NCBI GenBank assembly: GCA_963720695.1
Contig: CAVRGG010000007.1
Location: 372,001 to 436,000, forward strand
DNA length: 64,000 bases
Source of the DNA: UBA668 sp963720695
Lineage (GTDB): Bacteria; Actinomycetota; Acidimicrobiia; Acidimicrobiales; Ilumatobacteraceae
Direction of reading: 5' to 3'
The position numbers and the translations under genes are program-made. The notes beneath the pieces were generated by a model that was not told where the DNA came from, made no database searches, and saw nothing but the letters and a program-made list of their open reading frames with translations. This document shows, piece by piece, positions 42,422 to 52,413 of this stretch (positions within the stretch are counted from its first letter, which is position 1; each line of letters starts with the position of its first letter).

Positions 42422-43872
42422 AGGTCACAGCGGATGTGGTGGTGGTCGGTGGCGGCTCCGGTGGATGCGTGGTCGCCGGCCGACTGGCCGAGCAGGGACG
42501 CGACGTGCTGCTCGTCGAGGCCGGGCCGGACTACGGGCCGGTCGACTCCGGCCGCTGGCCCGAGGAGCTGCTGAGCGCCCGCATGCTCGCCACCTCGCAC
42601 GACTGGGGATACGGGGCCGGACGCTGGCTGTTCGAGCGGGCGCGGGTGATCGGTGGGTGCAGCTCGCACAACGGTGCCATCGCCGCCGTCGGCCAGCGGG
42701 AGGAGTACGACGACTGGGGCCTCGCCGGGTGGAGCGGCGACGAGGTCGCCCCGCTGTTCGCGACGGTGGTGGAGCGCATGCGGGTGCGCGCCTACGAGCG
42801 CGCCGAGGCGGGCCCGTTCCACGCGCGGTGCCTCGATGCGGCGGCCGCGCTCGGATGGCCGATCGCCAGCGACCTGTGCGACCTCGACGCGGGGCCGTCG
42901 TTCGGGCTGGAGACGGTCAACGTGGTCGGCTCGACTCGGTGGAACACGGCGTTCGCGTATCTCGATCCTGTCCGCGGCGGCACGCTGCGCATCCTCGACG
43001 AGGTGCTCGTGGATCGGTTGGCGACGGATGCCGGCGCTGTTCGGGTGTGGGGGACGCGCCGGGGTGAGCCGGTCGAGGTGGAGACGTCCACGGTCGTGCT
43101 CGCCGCGGGCACGTACGGCACGCCGCTGATCCTGGAGCGTTCGGGGATCGGGGATCCGGCGGCGCTGGCCGCCGCGGGCGTCGACGTCCGCGTCGCGCTC
43201 CCCGGGGTGGGCGCGAACCTGCACGACCATCCGATGGTGCACGCCGATCGGGCGGTCGGCCCGCAGCTGCAGCGTTGGCTCGACGAGGCCGCCGCCACCG
43301 GGTTCCTGCCCGAGGAGCAGACGCTGGGCAAGTTCGTGTCGTCGCACTCACCCGACGGCCGCTACGACCTCCACCTGTTCCCGGTGTCGGCGAGCGACCA
43401 GACGAGCATGCTCCATGGCCGTGTCCACGTGGAGGTGTCGTGCGTCGACGTGCGCAGCCGCGGGGCCATCCACCTCGCGTCCGCCGATCCGGGCGCGCAT
43501 CCCCTCATCGACCACGGGTACCTGAACGATCCCGAGGGCCACGACCTGGGTGTGCTGCGCGACGGCCTGGTGCTCGCCGAACGCCTGCTCGATCAACCCG
43601 ATCTCGCCGAGGTGCTCGGCGAGCGGCTGACCGACATGAGCACCGATCAGGCCATCCGTGACACCGTCGCGCACTACTACCATCCCGCCGGCACGTGCGC
43701 GATGGGGAGTGGGCCGACGGCGGTGTGCGACGCAGACGGCCGGGTGCACGGCGTGCCCGGGGTCGTGGTCGCCGACGCGTCGTTGATGCCCCAGATCACG
43801 CGCGCCAACACGAACATGCCGACGATCATGATCGGCGAACGGATCGCCCGGACGCTCGGCGTCAGTCCTTGA
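42418..43872 (+). CDS. GMC-family FAD oxidoreductase
   Basis: The 484-residue flavoprotein begins ADVVVVGGGSGGCVVAGRLAEQGRDVLLVEAG, the FAD-binding motif, and has RVIGGCSSHNGAIAAVG, TVVLAAGTYGTPLILERSGIG, LPGVGANLHDHP and the C-terminal YYHPAGTCAMG with active-site His followed by RANTNMPTIMIGERIA. This is the choline dehydrogenase-like GMC family, oxidising alcohols in the cytoplasm. Two Cys after GG in the FAD loop are unusual but not disabling. It is translationally coupled to the hydrolase upstream and overlaps the convergent beta-lactamase-like gene by 11 nt. Substrate unknown. Confidence 0.92.
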   Translation: MKVTADVVVVGGGSGGCVVAGRLAEQGRDVLLVEAGPDYGPVDSGRWPEELLSARMLATSHDWGYGAGRWLFERARVIGGCSSHNGAIAAVGQREEYDDWGLAGWSGDEVAPLFATVVERMRVRAYERAEAGPFHARCLDAAAALGWPIASDLCDLDAGPSFGLETVNVVGSTRWNTAFAYLDPVRGGTLRILDEVLVDRLATDAGAVRVWGTRRGEPVEVETSTVVLAAGTYGTPLILERSGIGDPAALAAAGVDVRVALPGVGANLHDHPMVHADRAVGPQLQRWLDEAAATGFLPEEQTLGKFVSSHSPDGRYDLHLFPVSASDQTSMLHGRVHVEVSCVDVRSRGAIHLASADPGAHPLIDHGYLNDPEGHDLGVLRDGLVLAERLLDQPDLAEVLGERLTDMSTDQAIRDTVAHYYHPAGTCAMGSGPTAVCDADGRVHGVPGVVVADASLMPQITRANTNMPTIMIGERIARTLGVSP

Positions 43873-45253
43873 CGCCGTAGTACTGCAGGGGCGCGCCGGG
43901 AAGTGGCGCCACGTCGAACTCGATGGCGAGGGGCTCTCCGGCGACGTCGAACTCGATCCACGCCGCGGTGGCGGACTCGACGTGCAGTTGGCGGATCCGC
44001 AGCGGGCCGTGCGTGGCCACGAGTGCCGCAGCGGCCGCCCGCCGCCGTTCGAAGGATTCGTCGAGCGCGACGTTGTCGGCGAACAGTGCGCTCGCGTCGT
44101 CGTCGTCCCATGCGCCCAGCAGGGCGACCAACCGCTCGGCGGTGCGAGTGAGGAGCGGCGACTCCAACGCCGGTGCGTCCGGTACCGCCCCGTGGCGGTG
44201 GAGCACGTCGAGCATCTGCATCGTCAGCTCCCACATCGGGGTGTAGGTGAGGTTGCCGAACGCGAGCGCACCGATGCCTCTGCCGGCGAGCCAGCGCATG
44301 TTGCTGCCGTAGCCGGGCAGGCCGCCCGAATGGGCGACGATCTTGCCGAGCGTGGGATCGTCGCGCAGGTTCAACCCGAACCCGTAGCCGGCCGGGCACG
44401 AGCGCCCGGCGACGGTGGCCATCCCGATGTAGGTCTGGATGCGTTGCATCTCGCGGCGCGAGGCGGCGGCGAGCAGGTCGTCGTTGGCCGTGCCGTAGCC
44501 CGGGCCGTTGGCCGCGTCGAGCCAGCCGACCCAGGTGGCGAGGTCGGCGAGCGTGGTCCACAGGCCCCCCATCGGTGCGATCTCGCCGTCGCCCAACGGC
44601 TCCGCGGGATCGGGCACGGCCACGCCGTCCTGCAGGCGGTGGGGGCGGGCCCAGCGATCGTGGCCCGGGCGCACCCAGGTGGTGTCGCGCATGCCGAGCG
44701 GTTCCAGCAGGCGTTCGGTGACGTGACGCTGCACGGCGATGCCGGTGGCGCGGCGCACCGCACGACCGAGCATGCCGTAGCCGAGGTTGCTGTACTCGAA
44801 CGCGTCGTTGGCGCGGTGGGTGAAGGTCGGGCCGGCTGCGTAGATCGCGTCGATCTCCGCCTCGCCGATGTCGAGGTGCCGATCCGCCCACGCGTCGTCG
44901 GTGGCAAGGCCGGCGGTCATCGACAGCAGGTGCCGGATGGTGATCGCCGGCGAACCCGGCGGCCCGACGACGGCGCTCAGCTCCGGTGCGTGCGCGGCCA
45001 CGGGATCGTCGAGGGACCACACGCCCTCGTCGCGCAGGGCGAGGACCACGGCAGCGGTGAAGCTCTTCGTCATCGACGCGATGCGGTAGACGGTGCGGGC
45101 GTCGGGTGGCGTGCCGTCGTGGAGCGTGCCGACGGCACCGGACTCGACGAGGGCGCCGTGGTCGACCACTCCCCACACGATCGCCGGGGCGTGGCCCGCG
45201 GTGGCAGCCGCGAGGGCAAGTTGGTCGAGTTCGGAGCGGCACTCGGGAGTCAC
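43862..45253 (-). CDS. Serine beta-lactamase-like hydrolase
   Basis: The 463-residue protein shows the class C/penicillin-binding-like active site: RIASMTKSFTA (SxxK with nucleophilic Ser), EYSNLGYGMLG (YxN) and IVAHSGGLPGYGS (HxG in place of KTG). The first 350 residues form the beta-lactamase/transpeptidase-like domain; the last 100 are a beta-rich tail. Many such proteins are esterases or peptidases rather than antibiotic-degrading enzymes, and there is no signal peptide, which argues against a secreted lactamase. Start GTG 45253 has TATCGT 8 nt upstream. Confidence 0.88.
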   Translation of the reverse strand: MTPECRSELDQLALAAATAGHAPAIVWGVVDHGALVESGAVGTLHDGTPPDARTVYRIASMTKSFTAAVVLALRDEGVWSLDDPVAAHAPELSAVVGPPGSPAITIRHLLSMTAGLATDDAWADRHLDIGEAEIDAIYAAGPTFTHRANDAFEYSNLGYGMLGRAVRRATGIAVQRHVTERLLEPLGMRDTTWVRPGHDRWARPHRLQDGVAVPDPAEPLGDGEIAPMGGLWTTLADLATWVGWLDAANGPGYGTANDDLLAAASRREMQRIQTYIGMATVAGRSCPAGYGFGLNLRDDPTLGKIVAHSGGLPGYGSNMRWLAGRGIGALAFGNLTYTPMWELTMQMLDVLHRHGAVPDAPALESPLLTRTAERLVALLGAWDDDDASALFADNVALDESFERRRAAAAALVATHGPLRIRQLHVESATAAWIEFDVAGEPLAIEFDVAPLPGAPLQYYGVKD

Positions 45254-45279
45254 GGTCGGCGACGATATCCCGCAGTCGG

Positions 45280-45900
45280 TCAGAGGGCGCCGATGATGGA
45301 GGCGAGCAGATCGCCGTAGGTGTGGTTCGCGGGGAACTGCGGGAACTGCGAGGTGATGTTGTCCGGCGCGTGGAACCAGAAACCGGCATCGGCCGCGGCC
45401 AGCATCGCGGCGTCGTTGTACGAATCACCGGCGGCGACGACCCGATACCGGAGGGCCTTGAACGCGTTCACCGCGTGCCGCTTCTGGTCGGGCATCCGCA
45501 GCGCGTAGTCGACGATGCGGTCGTCGCGGACCACCAGTTGGTGGCACAGGATCGTGGGCATGCCGAGCTGCTCCATGAACGGTGCGCCGAACTGCTCGAA
45601 CGTGTCGCTGAGGATCACCACCTGGGTGCGCCGGCGCAGTGCATCGAGGAAGTCCTTCGCGCCCTGCATCGGCTCCAGGGTCCCGATCACATCGCGGATC
45701 AGGCTCATGGTGAGACCGTGCCGGGCGAGCAGTGCGAGTCGGCCCTTCATCAACGTGTCGTAGTTCGGCTCGTCGCGAGTGGTGAGGCGGAGCTCGTCGA
45801 TGCCCGTCCGTTCGGCGACGGCGATCCAGATCTCCGGCACCAGCACCCCTTCGAGGTCGAGCGTCACGATGGTCTGCTGCGGGGCGGTGGTCGTGGTCAC
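45280..45900 (-). CDS. thrH: ThrH-type HAD phosphatase/phosphotransferase
   Basis: The 206-residue HAD enzyme matches ThrH, described from Pseudomonas as a phosphoserine phosphatase that can also phosphorylate homoserine. Signature stretches are LDLEGVLVPEIWIAVAERTGI (DLEG in place of the usual DxDG motif), TTRDEPNYDTLMKGRL, VVILSDTFEQF, YRVVAAGDSYNDAAML and WFHAPDNITSQFPQFPANHTYGDL. The match to the family is close over the full length. It lies 26 nt upstream of the beta-lactamase-like gene in the same direction and is divergent from the acyl-CoA synthetase. Confidence 0.9.
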   Translation of the reverse strand: MTTTTAPQQTIVTLDLEGVLVPEIWIAVAERTGIDELRLTTRDEPNYDTLMKGRLALLARHGLTMSLIRDVIGTLEPMQGAKDFLDALRRRTQVVILSDTFEQFGAPFMEQLGMPTILCHQLVVRDDRIVDYALRMPDQKRHAVNAFKALRYRVVAAGDSYNDAAMLAAADAGFWFHAPDNITSQFPQFPANHTYGDLLASIIGAL

Positions 45901-45954
45901 GGTCGCCTATTCTTCCTGATGGCCGGGTACGGCGCGAAGAGGGGACGAGATTTC

Positions 45955-47571
<1,617 letters not shown>

Positions 47572-47582
47572 TCACGGCGGCA

Positions 47583-48791
47583 TCACGCCGCCCGGGCCGA
47601 GGTGTCCGGTGGGTCGTGGGTGGTGGTGTGGCCGTGTGGTCGGGTGATGGTGAGGGTGCGGTCGGGTGCGAGGTGGAGGGTCCAGCCGCCTTCGTGGACG
47701 AGGTGGTGGTGGCGGCTGCACAGTGGGAGAAGGTTGTCGATGTCGGTCGATCCGCCGAGCCGGAACCAGGTGATGTGGTGGGATCTGGGTGTGTTCGAAC
47801 GGGACATCGCACAGCGCACAGGTGCTGATAGAGCACGCGTAGGGCGCGGCGTTGGGCCCGGTTCGCGAGTCGTGTTTCGCGTCCGAGGAACAGTCGGGTC
47901 CCGTCGGCGGCGACGACGACGGGGGTGATGGTGCCCAGGCAGGCCCAGCGGCGGATCGTCTCGACCGGTAACCCGAACCTGCCGAGCCCGGCGTCGATCA
48001 CGCTGTGCTCGTGACGGCAGCCCTCCAGAAGGGTTCGTTCGTCGATCAGCACGGTCACATCCGGCCCGCGACCCGGTCCGGTCCCGCCTTCACACAACGC
48101 CATCAGGGCGAGGGCGGCGAGGTGGTCCTGGCGTTCCAACGGGTCCGACGGTGTGTCGTCGGGGGTGGTGTCGTGGAACAGGGCTTCGATGGTGTGCCGC
48201 AGGCGTGCTTCCAGCTCGGCACCGCGTACGGGGTCGAAGGTGCCGGTCAGGTTCCACATGCCGTCGGGGTTGTTCCACCATCGCAGCCGTGTCGCGCGTG
48301 CGTTGGCGGGCCAACCGGTCGAGTCCGTCGTCGTCACGGACCTGACCGACCACCCGCTCCACCACTTCACGGAACTGGCGGTCCGACAGGTTCGCCGCCG
48401 CAGCAGCCAACAGAGCCCCCTGTGCAGCGACCCGGTCGAGCTCGGCCGGCGACAGGCCGGCGGTGGCTTTGGTGACCGCGTCGACACGGTCACCGGTGGT
48501 ATCCCCGTCGGCGAGCGCGGACCCCAGTTCGGGGATGTGATCGCAGGTCTTCTTGCGGGCCCGGACCCGGGTCGCTTTCGACAACGACGACCGGGCTGCT
48601 GTGGCGATCTCGTCCTCGGGGAAGATCCCCGGCGCGGTCGCGGTCAGCTCGTCCAACCGGGCCAACACCTCGACTTCGCGGGCATCCAACAGGCCGCGCC
48701 CACTGCGGATCTCGGCCAACTCACGACGACAGGTGTCGACATCGACCAACGATGTCCCACCGATCACGTCTCGCAACACCGCCAGATCCAT
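47583..48791 (-). pseudogene. DUF222/13E12-type HNH endonuclease with three frameshifts
   Basis: Three frames, joined at about 48293, 47827 and 47781, together read as one DUF222-HNH protein of about 401 residues. The N-terminal DUF222 part covers DTCRRELAEIRSGRGLLDAREVEVLARLDEL to VERVVGQVRDDDGLDRLARQR; the middle reads ATRLRWWNNPDGMWNLTGTFDPVRGAELEARL; the HNH part reads TCALCDVPFEHTQI, HHITWFRLGGSTDIDNLLPLCSRHHHLVHEGGW. Each shift fits one extra base. DUF222-HNH (13E12) genes are multicopy in actinobacteria and of unclear role. Three shifts make real decay more plausible here than in moaA or cydA. CATGAT lies 6 nt before ATG 48791. Confidence 0.7.
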
Positions 48792-48836
48792 GGACTCATC
48801 ATGAACCAGGGGTGTCACACAGTTCCCGGAAGCGAC

Positions 48837-49730
48837 TCAGCTCCACGTGGGCAATGCGGGAAACGGTCCGCCACTCCCCGGAGCGGTCTGGTCGACGATC
48901 GGCCGAACGCTCGTGATGTCGCCGGGGGTCACGACGGCGACTGCGCCTCTGGAGTCGACGAAGAGCAGGCCGTCGCCCGATGGTGACCAGGACGGCGTGG
49001 TCACGTCGCGCCCTGTCGAGGCCGTGATGGTGTGCGAGCCATCTCGGACGTCGATCGTTTCGATGAGGAGACCGACGACGGCGGCGATGTGATCGCCGTC
49101 GGGGGACCAGCTCGGCGCATAGACGTATTGCTCGCTGCTGAACAGCGTGTCCTGCTCGAGTGTGGTCAGGTCGAGGATTCGCAGCGCCCACGCGCCACCC
49201 AGCTCGGTCGCGTACGCGAGTCGAGTCCCGTCCGGCGAGAGAGAGATCCCCTCCTCGAGGCGTCCGGGAAGCTCGTCGCTCTCGGCGAGGACCGTCGTCT
49301 TCGGTCCAGCGAGGTCGAGGCGTTCGAGCATCATGTGGTCGTCGTCCAGACGTCGTTGGACGATCAGCCCGGAGCCGTCCGGCAGCCAGCGGATGCTGAC
49401 CAGCCCGACCTGTCCGTCGATGCTGATCGTCTCCTTCCCTGTCGTGTCGACGACCCTCAGGCGGTTGCCGTCGACGAGTGCGATCTGCGAACGATCATGG
49501 GACAGGGCCGGCGACACCCCGGGAGTCATCTGCACTCCGAGGCCCTCGACGGACCCGTCGAGGGTGCCGACGCACAGCGACGCCGGTGGGTCCAGCACGA
49601 CCTCGCCGAGACCGATGCAGGATGCGACGTACTGATCATCGGCCAGCCGCGCGCTGCGTCCGCTCGCTGCCGCGCACCCGGCCAGACAGCCGACAGCGGC
49701 CAGCGCGGAGAAGGCGTGAGTGAATCTCAA
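48837..49730 (-). CDS. Beta-propeller (TolB/PD40-like) lipoprotein
   Basis: Beginning at TTG 49730, the 297-residue product has a signal peptide with lipobox CLAGC, then repeated propeller blades marked by SPALSHDRSQIALVDG, IRWLPDGSGLIVQRR, GISLSPDGTRLAYATE, APSWSPDGDHIAAVV and TPSWSPSGDGLLFVD, the WSPDG pattern of PD40/TolB repeats. It is probably an extracytoplasmic binding or scaffolding protein. The TTG start shares bases with the stop of the SnoaL-like gene (TTGA), which supports both the unusual start and co-translation; a longer GTG start at 49775 would spoil the signal peptide. Confidence 0.8.
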   Translation of the reverse strand: MRFTHAFSALAAVGCLAGCAAASGRSARLADDQYVASCIGLGEVVLDPPASLCVGTLDGSVEGLGVQMTPGVSPALSHDRSQIALVDGNRLRVVDTTGKETISIDGQVGLVSIRWLPDGSGLIVQRRLDDDHMMLERLDLAGPKTTVLAESDELPGRLEEGISLSPDGTRLAYATELGGAWALRILDLTTLEQDTLFSSEQYVYAPSWSPDGDHIAAVVGLLIETIDVRDGSHTITASTGRDVTTPSWSPSGDGLLFVDSRGAVAVVTPGDITSVRPIVDQTAPGSGGPFPALPTWS

Positions 49731-50137
49731 GCCGGCGTGGTGACTCGATCGGCGTGGCGAACACAGAGGTGCCACCCGTCCTCCTCGCGGCGGAAGATCG
49801 TCGTGACCCGGAGGTCGAGCGGCACGAGGTCGTCGCTGCCGGCTCGCCGGACTCGAGCGTGTTCGATCGCCACGAGATAGCCGAGATCATCGCTCGCCCA
49901 CCGCACGATCTCCTCGAACTCGGGCGATGCCCCGTCGACGAACATCGAGGCCACACGTGCGGATTCGGCGGCGACGAGTTCGAACCCGACGATCGGGGGA
50001 CCGAGGGGATTGGCCAACACGACGTCGTCGCCGCGTGACCACAGTTCGGTGGTCGGTCCCGAATCGCCCTTCGCCATCGCGGCGAGCGCTGCTCGGCTCG
50101 CGTCCACGGCAGCGTCGAACGTCTGGGGTGTCGTCAT
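49727..50137 (-). CDS. SnoaL/NTF2-like protein
   Basis: The 136-residue protein has the alpha+beta cone pattern of SnoaL/DUF4440-type NTF2-like proteins: AAMAKGDSGPTTELWSRGDDVVLANPLGPPIVG early and a C-terminal LRVTTIFRREEDGWHLCVRHAD strand set. Such domains are small cytoplasmic enzymes or ligand-binding proteins. ATG 50137 begins a normal-length protein; the longer frame upstream is inside the methyltransferase gene. It lies 13 nt after the methyltransferase and overlaps the propeller gene, so the three may be one transcript. Confidence 0.83.
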   Translation of the reverse strand: MTTPQTFDAAVDASRAALAAMAKGDSGPTTELWSRGDDVVLANPLGPPIVGFELVAAESARVASMFVDGASPEFEEIVRWASDDLGYLVAIEHARVRRAGSDDLVPLDLRVTTIFRREEDGWHLCVRHADRVTTPA

Positions 50138-50150
50138 GTCGAGGCCGACG

Positions 50151-51017
50151 CTACCCGGCGCCCACATCGTCGGATGCCGAAGGAGACACGGCCACGACGG
50201 CGTACATCGTGAGGTGCATCGAGAACCGATCCCGACGCGCTGCATCGGCAACCTTGGACACGAACCCGTCCCGCTCTCCAGGCGCCAGGTGCCCGTCCGC
50301 GACGAGATCTGCGGCGAGGCTTTCCATCGAGAAGCAACCATCCGGAGCAGGCGACACGTCGGGGTTCCACGTGGTCCACGTGTGGGTGGCCTCCGAGCGG
50401 GCGACCATCACCAGGCCCGCATCGAGCACCAGATCCTGCAGCCTGGATCCGATGTTCGACGGCCGCCCTCGCTCCGTCCGCATCGCCTCGCGAACGGTTG
50501 CCGACAGTTCGTCGTCACCGACGTCGATCGAGAATGTCGACCAGTCGGAGTCGATGAGCGAGACCCGCCCACCCGGTCGGACCACGCGCGCCATCTCGGC
50601 GACGGCCGCCCGCGGGTCGCCGAGCCACTGCAGGGTGCGTTCGGATCGCACCACGTCGAAGGAGTCGTCGGGCTCGGCCAGAGAACCGGCATCGCCGACG
50701 ACGAAGCGCACCCGACAACGCGCCTCACCGGCCCTCGATGTGGCCGCCCGCACCATCTCTGCCGACACGTCGATGCCGACGACCTCGCCCTCCTCGCCGA
50801 GGTCGGCGGCGAGGTCCAGCGATGCCTCTCCGAGGCCGCACCCGACGTCGAGCAGTCGTTGCCCAGCGCGGAGATCGAGCTGGTCGCGCTCCCAGGACCG
50901 AAGGCGCCGAGTTGCCGGCCATTTCGCGGTGGCGTCCATCGTCGCGAGCAGCACCGCGACGTTCGGATCGGCGTCGACCGCTTCGTAGCCGAGGCTGTGC
51001 GTGTCATCGATGGCCAT
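50151..51017 (-). CDS. Class I SAM-dependent methyltransferase
   Basis: The 288-residue enzyme has motif I LLDVGCGLGEASLDLA, the acidic end of strand 2 VVGIDVSAEM, VRFVVGDAGSLAEPDDSFDVV, and VVRPGGRVSLIDSDW, typical of the UbiE/Methyltransf_11 group. It transfers a methyl group from S-adenosylmethionine to a small molecule in the cytoplasm. TAGCGT (51024-51029) lies exactly 6 nt before the ATG, indicating leaderless expression. Substrate unknown; neighbours give no pathway clue. Confidence 0.9.
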   Translation of the reverse strand: MAIDDTHSLGYEAVDADPNVAVLLATMDATAKWPATRRLRSWERDQLDLRAGQRLLDVGCGLGEASLDLAADLGEEGEVVGIDVSAEMVRAATSRAGEARCRVRFVVGDAGSLAEPDDSFDVVRSERTLQWLGDPRAAVAEMARVVRPGGRVSLIDSDWSTFSIDVGDDELSATVREAMRTERGRPSNIGSRLQDLVLDAGLVMVARSEATHTWTTWNPDVSPAPDGCFSMESLAADLVADGHLAPGERDGFVSKVADAARRDRFSMHLTMYAVVAVSPSASDDVGAG

Positions 51018-51023
51018 GCACCA

Positions 51024-51029
51024 ACGCTA
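51024..51029 (-). promoter_or_regulatory. Leaderless -10 box for the methyltransferase gene
   Basis: On the minus strand TAGCGT is followed by exactly 6 nt and the ATG at 51017. Confidence 0.45.
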
Positions 51030-51127
51030 CGACTCCGAGTCCGCCGCGACTCCCACAGGTGTGGGGGGACACTCGTCCTCGTGATCGCCTTGCGCGCGTC
51101 GTCCCTGTCGCGGCAGGCTGCCCCTCC

Positions 51128-51910
51128 ATGGCGTTCTGGCGCAGGGCTGGGAAACAGGATCGATCCATGTCGCTGTCGGACGCACCCGATGTCGAACGCT
51201 CTCCGAGTGGATCAAGGGTGTACCGGCACGAAGTGGTCGACCGACCGACTCGACCGATTCCCGACGTCGACTCCCCGCTACGGCACGAAGTCGAGGCACA
51301 CCTGGAACGGCATCTCGGGACGACGCCGGTGGTGTTTCACGAACTGGTGTCCGAGATGATGCATCTCGACGTGTTCATGTTCGCGCCGACCGAGGAACGC
51401 CCGTTCCACACGTTCGCAACCGTCGGGATGAGCGATCTGGAGATGACCGTTCCTCCGTCGGTGCTCGCAAAGGGGGCCGCCCCGCGGGCGGAAGTCCTGG
51501 TGTGCCTCCCGCCGACGTGGCCCCTCCCCGAGGAGGGCACGTCGGACTCGTGGCCCGAGAACTCGTACTTCCCGATGAGGTGGCTCAAGTCCATCGCTCG
51601 GTTGCCGCATCGGTACCAGAGTTGGCTGGGCTTCGGCCACACCGTGCCGAACGGAGATCCGCCGATGCCGCTCTCGGCGGAGACCTCGCTGTGCGGCTGG
51701 ATGCTGATGCCACCGCTCCTGCTGCCGGACGAGTTTCGTCGCCTGCAGGTCGGGGACGATCGCGTCGACTTCTTCGGCTTGATCGCTCTCCATCCAGACG
51801 AGATGGACCGAAAGTTGGCGCTCGGTGTGGCGTCGCTGTACGAAGGGTTCGACCGCGACGGTGTGAGTGAACTGCTCGACATCACTCGGCCCTCCACGAT
51901 TCGCCGATGA
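51128..51910 (+). CDS. Suppressor-of-fused (SUFU) domain protein
   Basis: The 260-residue product begins MAFWRRAGKQD and carries a SUFU-like domain: VEAHLERHLGTTPVVFHELVSEMMHLDVFMFAPTEERPFHTFATVGMSDLEMTVP, AEVLVCLPPTWPLP, and LLLPDEFRRLQVGDDRVDFFGLIALHPDEMDRKLALG. In bacteria SUFU-domain proteins frequently serve as immunity proteins of polymorphic toxin systems, but orphan copies are common. The convergent neighbour 12 nt away is an HNH-like protein, which may or may not be relevant. An alternative start is ATG 51167. Confidence 0.85.
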   Translation: MAFWRRAGKQDRSMSLSDAPDVERSPSGSRVYRHEVVDRPTRPIPDVDSPLRHEVEAHLERHLGTTPVVFHELVSEMMHLDVFMFAPTEERPFHTFATVGMSDLEMTVPPSVLAKGAAPRAEVLVCLPPTWPLPEEGTSDSWPENSYFPMRWLKSIARLPHRYQSWLGFGHTVPNGDPPMPLSAETSLCGWMLMPPLLLPDEFRRLQVGDDRVDFFGLIALHPDEMDRKLALGVASLYEGFDRDGVSELLDITRPSTIRR

Positions 51911-51922
51911 GCGGCCCACCAC

Positions 51923-52366
51923 TCAGGCTTGCAGCACGAGCATGAACTGACCACCGCCGGGCTCCAGGTTCGCCGTCACCCGCAGTCCCGGTGCGAGGCG
52001 TGACAGCCTGTCGACGACCCAGGTGGCCGCCTCGTCGGCGTCGGCTCGGGTGGGACAGCGGGCCACCACGGTCCGCCCACCCTTGCGTTGCAGCAGGTCG
52101 GCGGTCTCGACGAGGGGAGCGGGGTCGATCACGAACAGGTGATCCGCCCACGGCGCGACCGGGGCCACCGCACCGCGACGGGTGTTGCACCCTCGGTGTG
52201 CGAGCCGCTCCTCCGTGGCACCCTTCGATTTGCTCTTCGCCTTGGTGATCACGGCATCGACGCTCGGACCCCGTGGATCGTTGACCGACATCTGCGGGTC
52301 GACCGGCTCGTCGCACAGCCAACAACGCCAGCCGTCGCGCTCGCCGACGTCGTCCACTCTGCTCAT
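51923..52366 (-). CDS. Degenerate HNH-like zinc protein
   Basis: The 147-residue protein has an HNH-type zinc frame: RDGWRCWLCDEPVDP with CxxC and LAHRGCNTRRG with the second zinc pair and Asn. The catalytic His expected in the DH(V/I) position is Ala (SVDAVITKAKSKSKG), so nuclease activity is doubtful. The C-terminal 70 residues (GGRTVVARCPTRADADEAATWVVDRL, LEPGGGQFMLVLQA) look like a small ferredoxin-like domain of unknown role. TACGGT lies exactly 6 nt before the ATG. It ends 12 nt from the SUFU gene, tail to tail. Confidence 0.75.
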   Translation of the reverse strand: MSRVDDVGERDGWRCWLCDEPVDPQMSVNDPRGPSVDAVITKAKSKSKGATEERLAHRGCNTRRGAVAPVAPWADHLFVIDPAPLVETADLLQRKGGRTVVARCPTRADADEAATWVVDRLSRLAPGLRVTANLEPGGGQFMLVLQA

Positions 52367-52372
52367 CCGGCC

Positions 52373-52407
52373 ACCGTATCCGGGGAGGCGTCCCGGCGTG
52401 CTAGGCC
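52373..52407. promoter_or_regulatory. Divergent leaderless -10 boxes (HNH-like / cyclodeaminase)
   Basis: TACGGT on the minus strand (52373-52378) is 6 nt before ATG 52366, and TAGGCC on the plus strand (52402-52407) is 6 nt before ATG 52414. The latter chooses ATG 52414 over GTG 52408. Confidence 0.45.
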
Positions 52408-52413
52408 GTGTCG

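Noticed and set aside
43862..45253. Beta-lactamase-like gene as an antibiotic resistance determinant
   Set aside because: No signal peptide, HxG instead of KTG, and family members are commonly esterases or peptidases.
47583..48791. DUF222-HNH gene as part of a mobile element or homing endonuclease
   Set aside because: No terminal repeats, integrase, intron or intein boundary is visible; 13E12-type genes are usually solitary.
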